Source: Colwellia sp. 20A7
GTDB lineage: Bacteria; Pseudomonadota; Gammaproteobacteria; Enterobacterales; Alteromonadaceae
DNA: 64,000 nt
Direction: 5' to 3'
NCBI RefSeq assembly: GCF_009832865.1
Contig: NZ_CP047130.1
Coordinates: 4,092,001 to 4,156,000 of the forward strand
Shown here piece after piece: positions 55,247-63,917 of this stretch. Within the stretch, counting starts at the first letter, position 1. Each line of letters starts with the position of its first letter. The position numbers and the translations under genes are program-made. The notes beneath the pieces are model-generated. The model saw only the letters and a list, made by a program, of their open reading frames with translations, was not told the DNA's origin and ran no database searches.

Positions 55247-55564
55247 GTGGCTGAATACGATTTAGAACAGGTAAAAGCAGCAGCTCAAAGTCTAGATATT
55301 GAATATAGAGGCAGAAAAGTTAGTAGGGATATAGCTAACTTGGGATACGACATAAATGATGTATCCTCTTGTCTATGTCAACTCAGATCAAGTGATTTTC
55401 GCAAGACACACTCTTATGGAAATCAACCACCTGATGATGAGTATATCTGTCGCTATAAGAAAGACCCAGAAGAAGATGAATGTGATGAGTTATATGTCAA
55501 GTTTTGTCTTATTGATGGATATCTAGTTATTGATTTAGCTTCTTTTCATTTACCTCAGTATTAA
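55247..55564 (+). CDS. MqsR-like toxin (cassette C14, gene 1)
   Basis: A 105-residue protein starting at GTG 55247, the first start in the cassette frame. The C-terminal Y-V-K-F-C-L-I-D-G-Y-L-V-I-D-L-A-S-F-H-L near 82-101 and an internal R-K-T-H region match the MqsR RNase family (RelE-like fold, cleaves mRNA). Toxin-first order with a zinc-ribbon/HTH antitoxin next supports this. No strong ribosome site is seen, which fits low toxin synthesis. Confidence 0.75.
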   Translation: MAEYDLEQVKAAAQSLDIEYRGRKVSRDIANLGYDINDVSSCLCQLRSSDFRKTHSYGNQPPDDEYICRYKKDPEEDECDELYVKFCLIDGYLVIDLASFHLPQY

Positions 55565-55580
55565 CTTGGGGAGAGTTTAT

Positions 55581-56114
55581 ATGACCAATTGCAAAATATG
55601 TAAATCAGAAAGTATTAGACAATTAGATGATCTAGAGAGTATTTCCTATAAAGGATCAGTGTTATCGATCTCAATGGAATATTCCATATGTAATGAATGT
55701 GAAAGAGAATTTGTTTCGAAACAACAAATTTTAAATAATGATTCTCGTATTAGAGATGCAAAGAAAAGTGTAGACGGACTTTTAACTTCTACAGAAATCT
55801 ATCATGCACGTACTTCAATGGAGTTAACTCAAGAGCAAGCCTCTCTTGTATTTGGAGGAGGTAAAAATGCTTTTTCAAAATACGAACGAGCTGAAGTTTC
55901 TCAAAGTGTGGCTATGGATAAGTTAATACGTATTTGCTTAAAGCACTCTTCTGTTTTACAAGAACTTCTAATTGGAGCAGGTATTAAAAGAGAGTTAACT
56001 CAAGTAACTTATGAAAATAATGTAATACCGTATCCTAAATTTAAAGCTGCTAATCAATCTCAGTTTAAAACTGTAAGATCAATTGATTTAACAAAGGATG
56101 TATTTTATGGATAA
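55581..56114 (+). CDS. MqsA-like antitoxin with C-terminal extension (cassette C14, gene 2)
   Basis: A 177-residue antitoxin. The N-terminal zinc ribbon has C-K-I-C near 4-7 and C-N-E-C near 37-40. The HTH domain (about 74-130) has M-E-L-T-Q-E-Q-A-S-L-V-F-G-G-G-K-N-A-F-S then K-Y-E-R. About 40 residues follow beyond the HTH (with V-I-P-Y-P-K-F-K and K-D-V-F-Y-G), the place of the chaperone-addiction segment in chaperone-controlled antitoxins. The ATG at 55581 is chosen for its GGGGAGAG site. Confidence 0.85.
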   Translation: MTNCKICKSESIRQLDDLESISYKGSVLSISMEYSICNECEREFVSKQQILNNDSRIRDAKKSVDGLLTSTEIYHARTSMELTQEQASLVFGGGKNAFSKYERAEVSQSVAMDKLIRICLKHSSVLQELLIGAGIKRELTQVTYENNVIPYPKFKAANQSQFKTVRSIDLTKDVFYG

Positions 56115-56586
56115 AGAATTAATCGGTGAAGCAATTAAGTCATTAGAGTTAATTGATATTCATTTATATTCAACTTCAATTACACGCTTTGAAGAGATAA
56201 GTTCTGATAATTACCCTGAAGAAATGGGGCAACAAAACAAAGTATCCATTAAAGCTGAGTTCCTAGAGCAGGAAGGTGACTCTGATGGTTCTAGGTTAAT
56301 CCACGCAAAGGTTGAATTCGGACTGAGGTTTATAGAAGAAAATGAAGAAAGTGAAATAAAAACTCTTGCTGAGATTGAAGCGTGTTTTATTGTAAAGTAT
56401 CACCAACTGCAGGAAGTTTCAGAAGAAGCTATAGATGAATTCATGCAATTTAATGTTGTCCACAACGCATGGCCATTTTGGAGAGAGCATGCATTTAGAT
56501 CTGCAGCACAAGCTAAATTACCAACGCCAATGATCTCCTTATTTAAGCCTGCCTCAGAAAAAATGCCTAACAAGAAAATCAACTAG
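56107..56586 (+). CDS. SecB-like chaperone (cassette C14, gene 3)
   Basis: A 159-residue protein with the SecB fold signature in F-N-V-V-H-N-A-W-P-F-W-R-E-H-A-F-R near 113-129 and P-M-I-S-L-F near 142. It overlaps the antitoxin gene; the ATG at 56107 has AAAGGA at a good distance, while the ATG at 56098 is the alternative. In toxin-antitoxin-chaperone systems a SecB-like protein binds the antitoxin tail and keeps it stable. The last seven codons are written by the attC14 R'' region. Confidence 0.85.
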   Translation: MDKELIGEAIKSLELIDIHLYSTSITRFEEISSDNYPEEMGQQNKVSIKAEFLEQEGDSDGSRLIHAKVEFGLRFIEENEESEIKTLAEIEACFIVKYHQLQEVSEEAIDEFMQFNVVHNAWPFWREHAFRSAAQAKLPTPMISLFKPASEKMPNKKIN

Positions 56587-56659
56587 GACAAAAAACAGTT
56601 GGCTTTGCTCCTTCGTCGCTTATTTTAGCCAACTATTTTTTGCCTCTTAGCAAGGCGTT
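56565..56659 (+). repeat. attC14, joined to element B copy 2
   Basis: 95 bp; R'' GCCTAAC at 56565 and GCGTT at 56655-56659, where element B begins. The left outer arm, AAGAAAATCAACTAGG, codes for the chaperone C terminus and pairs poorly with the right arm. Confidence 0.88.
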
Positions 56660-57022
56660 GGTATGACTCCCCACGTCAAGTTAAACCGTAAAACATCCTG
56701 CTTTTTTTTGAGCCATGATTTTTCTCTTTTCAAGTTGAGTGAGTTAACGCATAGAATGAAGCAAGTAATTTCGTCGGTTATCATGCTGATATTCGTGGAT
56801 TATTAACCTATTGGCTAACAGCGCCTACCTTACTTTTTCCGTCGTGACACCTAATTTCAGTCTATGCTCGTGGTTCAATGGCCGTTAGGCTATTGCCATC
56901 CTAACGCCCTCGGTGGTTGTGCCACATCCGATGCTTGACTCCATGCGCTAACTCAAAACTTTTTCTCATTTAATCTTTTCTCTTTTTCATGTTGTTTTCT
57001 TTATTTACGACTCACTTTTTGA
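56660..57022 (-). ncRNA. Candidate bridge RNA of element B, copy 2
   Basis: Same sequence as in copy 1; attC-core-matching segments at 56882-56890 and 56900-56909. Confidence 0.45.
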
Positions 57023-58177
57023 TTATGCTGGTACCCTTGAAATACGCGTACTTGGGTCAACAGGCACTAATATTACTTCTCGTGATATCGCCCAAATATA
57101 TGCGAGCATTTCACGGGCAATGGCAGCGACAACAATATTACGATGCTTACCGCGTTGCATCAGGTGTTTGTATCGTCGGCAAAGCCTTAGTTGGGCTTTC
57201 CAAGCAATATCAATAACGACCTTAGGCAGTGTTTCTTGCCGCTTTTGTAGCTCGGTTGACACGTTTGCGTTGTGCTTATAGGTTTGAGCCCCTTCAATTA
57301 ATAATCGACGTGCTCGGCCATTACCACATTTAGTGATGCCGCCTAGCTTTCGATTATCCCCACTTGAGTTTTCTTTGGGAACTAATCCTAAGTAAGCCAT
57401 TAGCTTTCTCGGGTGGTCAAAGCGTCTTAAATCACCTAACTCAGCAATGGTACCTACAGCGACTAAAAAACGAATACCTCGCATCGCTTGCAATGCTTGA
57501 ACGACGGGATAATAGCGCCATAGTTTTGCTTGATGTGCTAATTCATTAACTAATCGTTCAACGCGCTTAATACGTTCGGTAATGGTTTGTATCATTTCTT
57601 GCAGCACAATTTGTTGGCTTGGATGCGGCAAAACTAACTCAGTTAGCCAACGTAAATGTTGATTTGACCAATTGTCATTCACTTTGCAGGTGATGTTGTT
57701 GCGCAGAAATAAACCTTTAAGTTGGAATTTAGCATCTTTTAAGTCTTTCATAGCGGTTTCTCTTGCCCTGGATAAATCACGTATTGCTTCGTCTTCAGGC
57801 TCGGGGACATAAATCGGGGTTAGCTCCTCGTCTTTAAGGAGTTTGGCCAACTTCATTGCATCACGTTTATCGGTTTTGACTTTATCTCCTGGTTTTTTAG
57901 GGATAAGCGATGGCGCAACGACATAACAGCAATGACCTAAACTTGTCAGTAGACGGTAAATCCAATAGCCACATGGACCTGCTTCATAAACAAAATGCAA
58001 TGTCGCATTAGGGTATTTAGATTGATATTGCCGAGCAAGTTTAGTGATTGCTGCTTTGGTTGTTTTAATTTTTCCTTGATGAACAGTTTTTGCGCCACGT
58101 TGGTCTTCAATGTGTGCAACTTCAGTAGATACTTTATGGGTATCTAAGCCAATGAAAAGTATGTTATGTTTATTCAT
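57023..58177 (-). CDS. Element B transposase, copy 2
   Basis: 384 residues, protein identical to copy 1. Confidence 0.95.
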   Translation of the reverse strand: MNKHNILFIGLDTHKVSTEVAHIEDQRGAKTVHQGKIKTTKAAITKLARQYQSKYPNATLHFVYEAGPCGYWIYRLLTSLGHCCYVVAPSLIPKKPGDKVKTDKRDAMKLAKLLKDEELTPIYVPEPEDEAIRDLSRARETAMKDLKDAKFQLKGLFLRNNITCKVNDNWSNQHLRWLTELVLPHPSQQIVLQEMIQTITERIKRVERLVNELAHQAKLWRYYPVVQALQAMRGIRFLVAVGTIAELGDLRRFDHPRKLMAYLGLVPKENSSGDNRKLGGITKCGNGRARRLLIEGAQTYKHNANVSTELQKRQETLPKVVIDIAWKAQLRLCRRYKHLMQRGKHRNIVVAAIAREMLAYIWAISREVILVPVDPSTRISRVPA

Positions 58178-58274
58178 GCTAGCCTCTATTTTATATTGTT
58201 GATAAATATATTATGGCTCTGGTTTGTAAAACTAACCCACGAATTTAGAGGCTAGCACTTTGTGGGGAGTCATT

Positions 58275-58823
58275 ATGTCTAGGGTTACCTCGAGTATGAT
58301 TTACGAGTCTCACTATTGGAAAGAGCCACTTCTGGCAGCTGCAAGGTGGTTAAGCGGACTAAGGCTTAGCGAAAATACTCGAGAAAGTACTTATGTTAAG
58401 TTAGAAAAAGAGCTAATGTTGGGCTTTTACTCGGTCAGAAAATTAATTGAAACTATTAAAATATCTGACTCCACTAAAAAAATTAAATTTGATATCCTGT
58501 GGTATAAAAACACAAAAAGAGTTAATTGGTTAAATCATGCTTTTATAGATGAAAACTATGATTTAACTAAATCTCATAGCGAGCAAAGGGATATTGAGTT
58601 TATCTGTAATTTATTTGTTCATAGCTATGTTTTTGTTGTTTCAGGCGATGGAAAACTGGAAGGTGTATATGTTTCTACTGATAGGCAAAAAAATCAAAAA
58701 GTATACTTTGTACCTCTAGAAGTAATATTAAAGATATTTCGAATTGTTGGTAGAGACTACCCGAGTAGCTCAACATTCACTAGAAAACAAAATGGGGACT
58801 TAGTTGCTACGGTTGGTAAGTAA
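58275..58823 (+). CDS. Hypothetical protein (cassette C15)
   Basis: A 182-residue soluble protein of unknown family, rich in aromatic and charged residues, no signal or membrane helix. Features include Y-W-K-E-P-L-L-A-A-A-R-W-L near 13-25, an R-D-I-E-F-I-C-N-L-F-V-H-S-Y-V-F-V-V strand region near 109-126 and a C-terminal F-T-R-K-Q-N-G-D-L. The ATG at 58275 directly follows the element B end; before insertion it would have been three bases after the recombination point, leaving no room for a ribosome site within the cassette. A frame 15 bases longer starts inside element B. Confidence 0.6.
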   Translation: MSRVTSSMIYESHYWKEPLLAAARWLSGLRLSENTRESTYVKLEKELMLGFYSVRKLIETIKISDSTKKIKFDILWYKNTKRVNWLNHAFIDENYDLTKSHSEQRDIEFICNLFVHSYVFVVSGDGKLEGVYVSTDRQKNQKVYFVPLEVILKIFRIVGRDYPSSSTFTRKQNGDLVATVGK

Positions 58824-58851
58824 CCCTAACAAGAGACTATGGCGTCAATAG

Positions 58852-60036
<1,185 letters not shown>

Positions 60037-60142
60037 AAGAACTTCAAACGGAAAAAATACAGTTGGCTGTTTTCACTCCGTTCAACATTTTAGCCAACTA
60101 TATTTTTCCGCTTAAGTAGGCGTTAGCATGCAGGGATAGCAT

Positions 60143-60370
60143 ATGTTTGAATCTAATGAAAAAAATCGAGTATCTGAACTAGCCAATACTATGGCTTTTA
60201 TTTTTGCATATTTAACATCAGAATTTATGTTTTCTAAATTAGATTTTACTTACGCTATATTTACAGAATCATTTGATCTTCTTTCTTTTCTAATCAAACT
60301 TGTTACGCTTTTTTGTTTTTATCATGTCTGGCTTAAGTTTTTTAAGTGGCTTTACCCAAAAGAAAAGTAG
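60143..60370 (+). CDS. Small membrane protein (cassette C16)
   Basis: A 75-residue protein with two hydrophobic helices, about 13-33 and 47-67, and a basic C terminus. The ATG follows CAGGGATAG. Function unknown. Confidence 0.55.
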   Translation: MFESNEKNRVSELANTMAFIFAYLTSEFMFSKLDFTYAIFTESFDLLSFLIKLVTLFCFYHVWLKFFKWLYPKEK

Positions 60371-60385
60371 CTTGGTGTAATTGCA

Positions 60386-60482
60386 AGCTACAAGTAATTA
60401 AACAAGGACTAAAAACAGCAGGCTCTTTTTCGCTTCGCTCAGTTTAGCCTACTATTTTTAGCCTGTTAATTGGGCGTTACAT
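60386..60482 (+). repeat. attC16, degenerate R''
   Basis: About 97 bp. R' is GTTACAT at 60476; the R'' side reads AGCTACAAG instead of AGCTAACAAG. Arms are CAGCAGGCT/AGCCTACTA rather than CAGTTGG/CCAACT. Confidence 0.75.
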
Positions 60483-60500
60483 TCTAAGGATAGATCGAGC

Positions 60501-61031
60501 ATGAAATATAGAATTGAAGCGTTTCCTCATAATGATCTTCTGAATCTTGCATTCTACAACCTAGAAAATATTAATCAGAAAGTTGAAGGAAGCATTGAAG
60601 ATGGGTTGGGTTTAGACTGCCTGAATTGCATCGTATCTTTGGCCTTTTCTGTTGAGGCAATAGTGAATTACATTGGTGACCGTGAAATAGATGGTTGGGA
60701 AGAGTTTGAACCTTACTTTAAGAAAATAAAGAAAGTTTCTAATGTTGGTGAATTCAAATTTGACGAAAGTACAGAACCATATTCAACTTTAGTACAGCTA
60801 AAGAATCTGAGAGATGATATTGCCCATGGGAAGCCCATGATCAAAGAAGTCGAGCTAGAAGTTGGAACTCCAGAAGAGTTAAAGCGAGAGCTAGCTCAAC
60901 CATGGGATATCTATATGAAGCCAGAGTTCGTGAATCATGCATTTGAAATGGTTAAGTTATATGAGCATCAGATCACCGAAGCTTATGGCATAGAGTATGC
61001 TGACACTGGAACTAAGGCGTACAGTTTGTAA
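60501..61031 (+). CDS. HEPN-like protein (cassette C17)
   Basis: A 176-residue helical protein. N-L-R-D-D-I-A-H-G-K-P near 101-111 carries R-x4-H, the ribonuclease/HEPN motif; the helices before it include C-L-N-C-I-V-S-L-A-F-S-V-E-A-I-V-N near 41-57, common in Cthe_2314/RiboL-PSP-type HEPN proteins. The base composition is richer in GC than neighbouring cassettes and its attC is unlike the rest, so it was probably acquired from another integron. Whether it is a toxin or a structural HEPN is open. Confidence 0.65.
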   Translation: MKYRIEAFPHNDLLNLAFYNLENINQKVEGSIEDGLGLDCLNCIVSLAFSVEAIVNYIGDREIDGWEEFEPYFKKIKKVSNVGEFKFDESTEPYSTLVQLKNLRDDIAHGKPMIKEVELEVGTPEELKRELAQPWDIYMKPEFVNHAFEMVKLYEHQITEAYGIEYADTGTKAYSL

Positions 61032-61034
61032 TGA

Positions 61035-61133
61035 ATGTAACAAGGCAAAGCAATCTGACTCCGCAAACTGTCACGCTTTTTGCTGCGCAAAAAGACGTGC
61101 CAGCTTGCTACGCAGTTGTTTGCGGCGTTATAT
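61035..61133 (+). repeat. attC17, foreign type
   Basis: 99 bp; R'' ATGTAAC at 61035, R' GTTATAT at 61127. Its arms (CCGCAAACTG/CAGTTGTTTGCGG) and central palindrome TTTTTGCTGCGCAAAAA share nothing with the CAGTTGG...CCAACT family. Confidence 0.85.
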
Positions 61134-61155
61134 TTCAAATTCCATGGGAGTGGAG

Positions 61156-61602
61156 ATGTTTAAAAATTTAGCAATTATTTTATTAGCTTGTACGCCTCTA
61201 CCCACGTGGGGAGGTGATTTTGAGTTTTCAGTTGGGGCGGGGTTCCAATATAGTGGGATTATAGGAACTCAATTTGCTTTTAAAGAATATGATAAAAAAT
61301 ATTTTATTTCACTTGGTCTACCAGGTGCATCTGCTGGGATGCAATCTACATTTTCAAGCAATGAAAATCATTCAGTTGGCTTTTCTGTTGGTAAATTAGC
61401 AGGTGTTTTTAGCGCGGATACTGAATATGGATTTCTAACGTATAATTATCATTTTAGTGGTTTTCAAAATAATGGCTGGGTATTAGGCACAGGAATTGGA
61501 TATTATAATAAAAATGAACACAAGGTGTTTTTTGGTAATGGTGAAACTACAGAACGAGAAAATGGGGTGGCTTTAACATTGGATATCGGCTATAAATTTT
61601 AA
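61156..61602 (+). CDS. Predicted outer membrane beta-barrel (cassette C18)
   Basis: A 148-residue protein with a signal peptide (about 1-20, ending T-W-G-G) and alternating strands ending in L-T-L-D-I-G-Y-K-F, a C-terminal aromatic as in outer membrane barrels. The ATG at 61156 was chosen over longer starts in attC17. Function unknown. The stop is in the degenerate R'' region of attC18. Confidence 0.6.
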   Translation: MFKNLAIILLACTPLPTWGGDFEFSVGAGFQYSGIIGTQFAFKEYDKKYFISLGLPGASAGMQSTFSSNENHSVGFSVGKLAGVFSADTEYGFLTYNYHFSGFQNNGWVLGTGIGYYNKNEHKVFFGNGETTERENGVALTLDIGYKF

Positions 61603-61698
61603 AATATAAGTCACTCAAAAGGACAAATAACAGTTGGTTGTTTTTCGTTCCTCAAACATTATAGCCAACAATTTTAGCCTCTTAGCGGGGCGTTAGTT
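61602..61698 (+). repeat. attC18, R'' core lost
   Basis: About 97 bp. The right side is normal (R' GTTAGTT at 61692), but where TATAACAAG is expected the sequence is TATAAG, so the R'' core is deleted. Arms CAGTTGGTTG/TAGCCAACAA remain. Confidence 0.75.
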
Positions 61699-61854
61699 GC
61701 CTGCGTATATTTAAACCTTCGTCCGCCAATTAATTTTTTTAATACCATGTACTTTATATAGGTAATAAATAAAAGTAGATCATATTTATTAAATTAATTA
61801 TTATCTAACCTAATTGTAATGGAAATTACATTTTTTAATTATAAGGAGATTTAT

Positions 61855-62325
61855 GTGTTTGGTTTTTTAAAAAAATATGATGCTCATTTATGCTCTCCAG
61901 TGTCAGGACAAATACTAGATAATGGTAAACCATTAGCTGGTGTTAAAATTGACCGAGTATTAGTAGATTTTGATAGTAAAGAACGAAATGATAGTACACT
62001 TACCGATAAAAATGGTTTTTTCAGTCTTCCCCCTGTAAATATTCGATCACGATCACCAGGCTCTTTATTTAGAGAGTTACTCACAAAGCAAAAAATCTAT
62101 ATAAATAGTAAAGGTGATTTTTTTACCCTTTGGTCTAGTACATTATGGGGAGTGGTTCCTATTGCTGCCTATGATAGAAAGTTGTCTCAATTAAATGCAG
62201 ATTTAAATAACCCTCTAGTATTCTTTCAATTTGCTAATGACGACAGCCCTCATGTAAAACATGGAGCGCGCAGTATTTGTCGTTGGGACACTGATTTTGA
62301 AATACATCACATCATTGAAGATTAA
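61855..62325 (+). CDS. DUF6795-like carboxypeptidase-regulatory-fold protein (cassette C19, gene 1)
   Basis: A 156-residue protein; GTG 61855 is preferred because AGGAG lies 7 bases upstream, though an ATG at 61819 is in frame. S-P-V-S-G-Q-I-L-D-N-G-K-P-L-A-G-V near 15-31 followed by T-D-K-N-G-F-F-S-L-P near 52 is the beta-sandwich pattern of carboxypeptidase regulatory-like domains, here close to DUF6795. There is no signal peptide. It precedes the lipase gene by 27 bp and may bind or deliver it. Confidence 0.65.
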   Translation: MFGFLKKYDAHLCSPVSGQILDNGKPLAGVKIDRVLVDFDSKERNDSTLTDKNGFFSLPPVNIRSRSPGSLFRELLTKQKIYINSKGDFFTLWSSTLWGVVPIAAYDRKLSQLNADLNNPLVFFQFANDDSPHVKHGARSICRWDTDFEIHHIIED

Positions 62326-62352
62326 CAGAAAAATAAAAGGAATTTATAAAAC

Positions 62353-63504
62353 ATGCGTGATTTAACTCCACAAATAGCCGTAAAGCTTGCTGAGGCGGCA
62401 TATGAAATAAAAGATAAGGTGGGAGGGGTCTATGAATCAGATGCTTTAGACTTACTATCAAGAGACTTTGACTTCAACCTCTCGAATAATGTTGTGCAAG
62501 GCACAAGTGGCTCCTTAATGGAGCATATTTTTAAACATAAAACAGGTTTTGCTGTAATAGGGACAGGCAAAAAAAGTGGTGATTATAACGGCCATACTGT
62601 TATCGCGCTTCGCGGTACAGCGAATAAGCGTGATGTCGTTACAGACATGCATTGTGGCTTAAGTACCAGTGCAAATAACTTACCTGCCCATGCAGGCTTT
62701 AACAAAACCTTTAATTCTATTAAGCCAGCACTTGAAGGGTACTTTACAAAAAACAGTTCAGGTCCCGTGCATTGTGTTGGACATAGCTTAGGAGGTGCAT
62801 TAGCCCACTTAACCGCTAATTGGTTGCACAGCAAACAAAATGGTCGACCAATTAGTTTGTATACTTTTGGCGCACCTCGTGTTGGTTATGCCGGCTTTGC
62901 CGACAAAACGAGTAATAGCTTACATCGCGTTTTTCGCTGTACACATTCAGCAGACCCTATTCCTTTAGTTCCTTTTTGGCCTTTTGTTCATACCGAAGGA
63001 GAATATACATTAAATGCAGCACCTAACATCAATGCACAAGCGCATAGAATGGCAGGTAATAGTCCCGGATATATCAACACCGCCAGTAGTTTTAAAAGCT
63101 TTGCAGCTGTAAATAAACGAAGCGAACATTGGCATAAAGAGCAAGTACGCTTAGATTATGAAAAACGCCACCAAGCGAGTTTTACCTCAAAATGGGCACA
63201 TCGATTAGGCGCAGCATTAATTACTTTATTAAAAGATACGGGTTTATTGTATGAAGTCCAACACATGATAACGGGTAGTTTAACCTTTTACGATAAAGTG
63301 GCTTTGTTGTTAACTAAGATAGCTCACATGCCAGGTAACTTTGCGGAGCAACAAAAAGGGATGTTAGGGCATATGTTAGTGTTTGCAGGTAAGCCAGGGA
63401 TTGTTATCACAGATTTGTCATATAAATTCATTCGTTGGGTTTTATCAGTCACTCTTGATAAAGTTGCTCAAGTTGCTGGTAGTGCAATTAGTCTGCTTAA
63501 ATAA
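62353..63504 (+). CDS. Class 3 lipase (cassette C19, gene 2)
   Basis: A 383-residue alpha/beta hydrolase. The nucleophile elbow G-H-S-L-G-G-A-L-A is near 143-151; the acid is likely in S-A-D-P-I-P-L-V near 202 and a histidine near 220-260. G-T-A-N-K-R-D-V-V-T-D near 88 is the oxyanion region of Lipase_3. The C-terminal ~120 residues contain hydrophobic helices. No signal peptide is seen, so secretion by another route (type VI-like) or intracellular action is possible. AAAGGAA precedes the ATG. Confidence 0.85.
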   Translation: MRDLTPQIAVKLAEAAYEIKDKVGGVYESDALDLLSRDFDFNLSNNVVQGTSGSLMEHIFKHKTGFAVIGTGKKSGDYNGHTVIALRGTANKRDVVTDMHCGLSTSANNLPAHAGFNKTFNSIKPALEGYFTKNSSGPVHCVGHSLGGALAHLTANWLHSKQNGRPISLYTFGAPRVGYAGFADKTSNSLHRVFRCTHSADPIPLVPFWPFVHTEGEYTLNAAPNINAQAHRMAGNSPGYINTASSFKSFAAVNKRSEHWHKEQVRLDYEKRHQASFTSKWAHRLGAALITLLKDTGLLYEVQHMITGSLTFYDKVALLLTKIAHMPGNFAEQQKGMLGHMLVFAGKPGIVITDLSYKFIRWVLSVTLDKVAQVAGSAISLLK

Positions 63505-63537
63505 AGACACGCAAGGTATCTAAAATAATCAAAAGGC

Positions 63538-63632
63538 AACTAACAAGCAAATCAATAGGAATTTTACAGCTGGCTGTTTCGTTCCTCAACATTTTTATCC
63601 AGCTAGAAAATCCCATTATTTGGGCGTTAGTT
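63538..63632 (+). repeat. attC19
   Basis: 95 bp; R'' AACTAAC at 63538, R' GTTAGTT at 63626, arms CAGCTGG/CCAGCTA, a variant of the common arm. Confidence 0.9.
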
Positions 63633-63638
63633 GCCTTT

Positions 63639-63917
63639 TTAATCTTGCGGAAATTTCTGCTTCTGGTGTAAAACTCTCATAATACGAATGGTTTCACCAT
63701 CAACCCAATAAGAAACGATCATTGATACTTCGGGAATAATTAATATTCGTCCACGAAAAATATCTCTTTGAACACCCATTAATGGATGCTCAAGTAAATT
63801 TTCAACTTTAGACTCAATTATTTGGTCGGTTTTTTCTGCTGCTTCTGGGTTAAAATCAAATAAGAATTCAAATATCTTTTCACGGTCATTTAGTGACTCT
63901 TCTTCCCAAAAAATCAT
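63639..63917 (-). CDS. RelE/ParE-family toxin, reversed (cassette C20)
   Basis: A 92-residue toxin-like protein: F-W-E-E-E-S-L-N-D-R-E-K-I-F-E-F near 3-18, H-P-L-M-G-V-Q-R near 57-64 and I-R-I-M-R-V-L-H-Q-K-Q near 79-89. It runs against the array. Its ATG overlaps the stop of an upstream gene (ATGA), the usual antitoxin-toxin coupling. Reversed toxin-antitoxin cassettes need their own promoter, which must lie beyond the window. Confidence 0.85.
   Translation of the reverse strand: MIFWEEESLNDREKIFEFLFDFNPEAAEKTDQIIESKVENLLEHPLMGVQRDIFRGRILIIPEVSMIVSYWVDGETIRIMRVLHQKQKFPQD

Larger units (their letters stand above)
56660..58274 (-). mobile_element. IS110-family element B, copy 2
   Basis: Inverted repeats at 56663-56674 and 58262-58273. 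Inserted at the R' core of attC14, before ATGTCT of cassette C15, the same position and orientation as copy 1. Confidence 0.88.
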
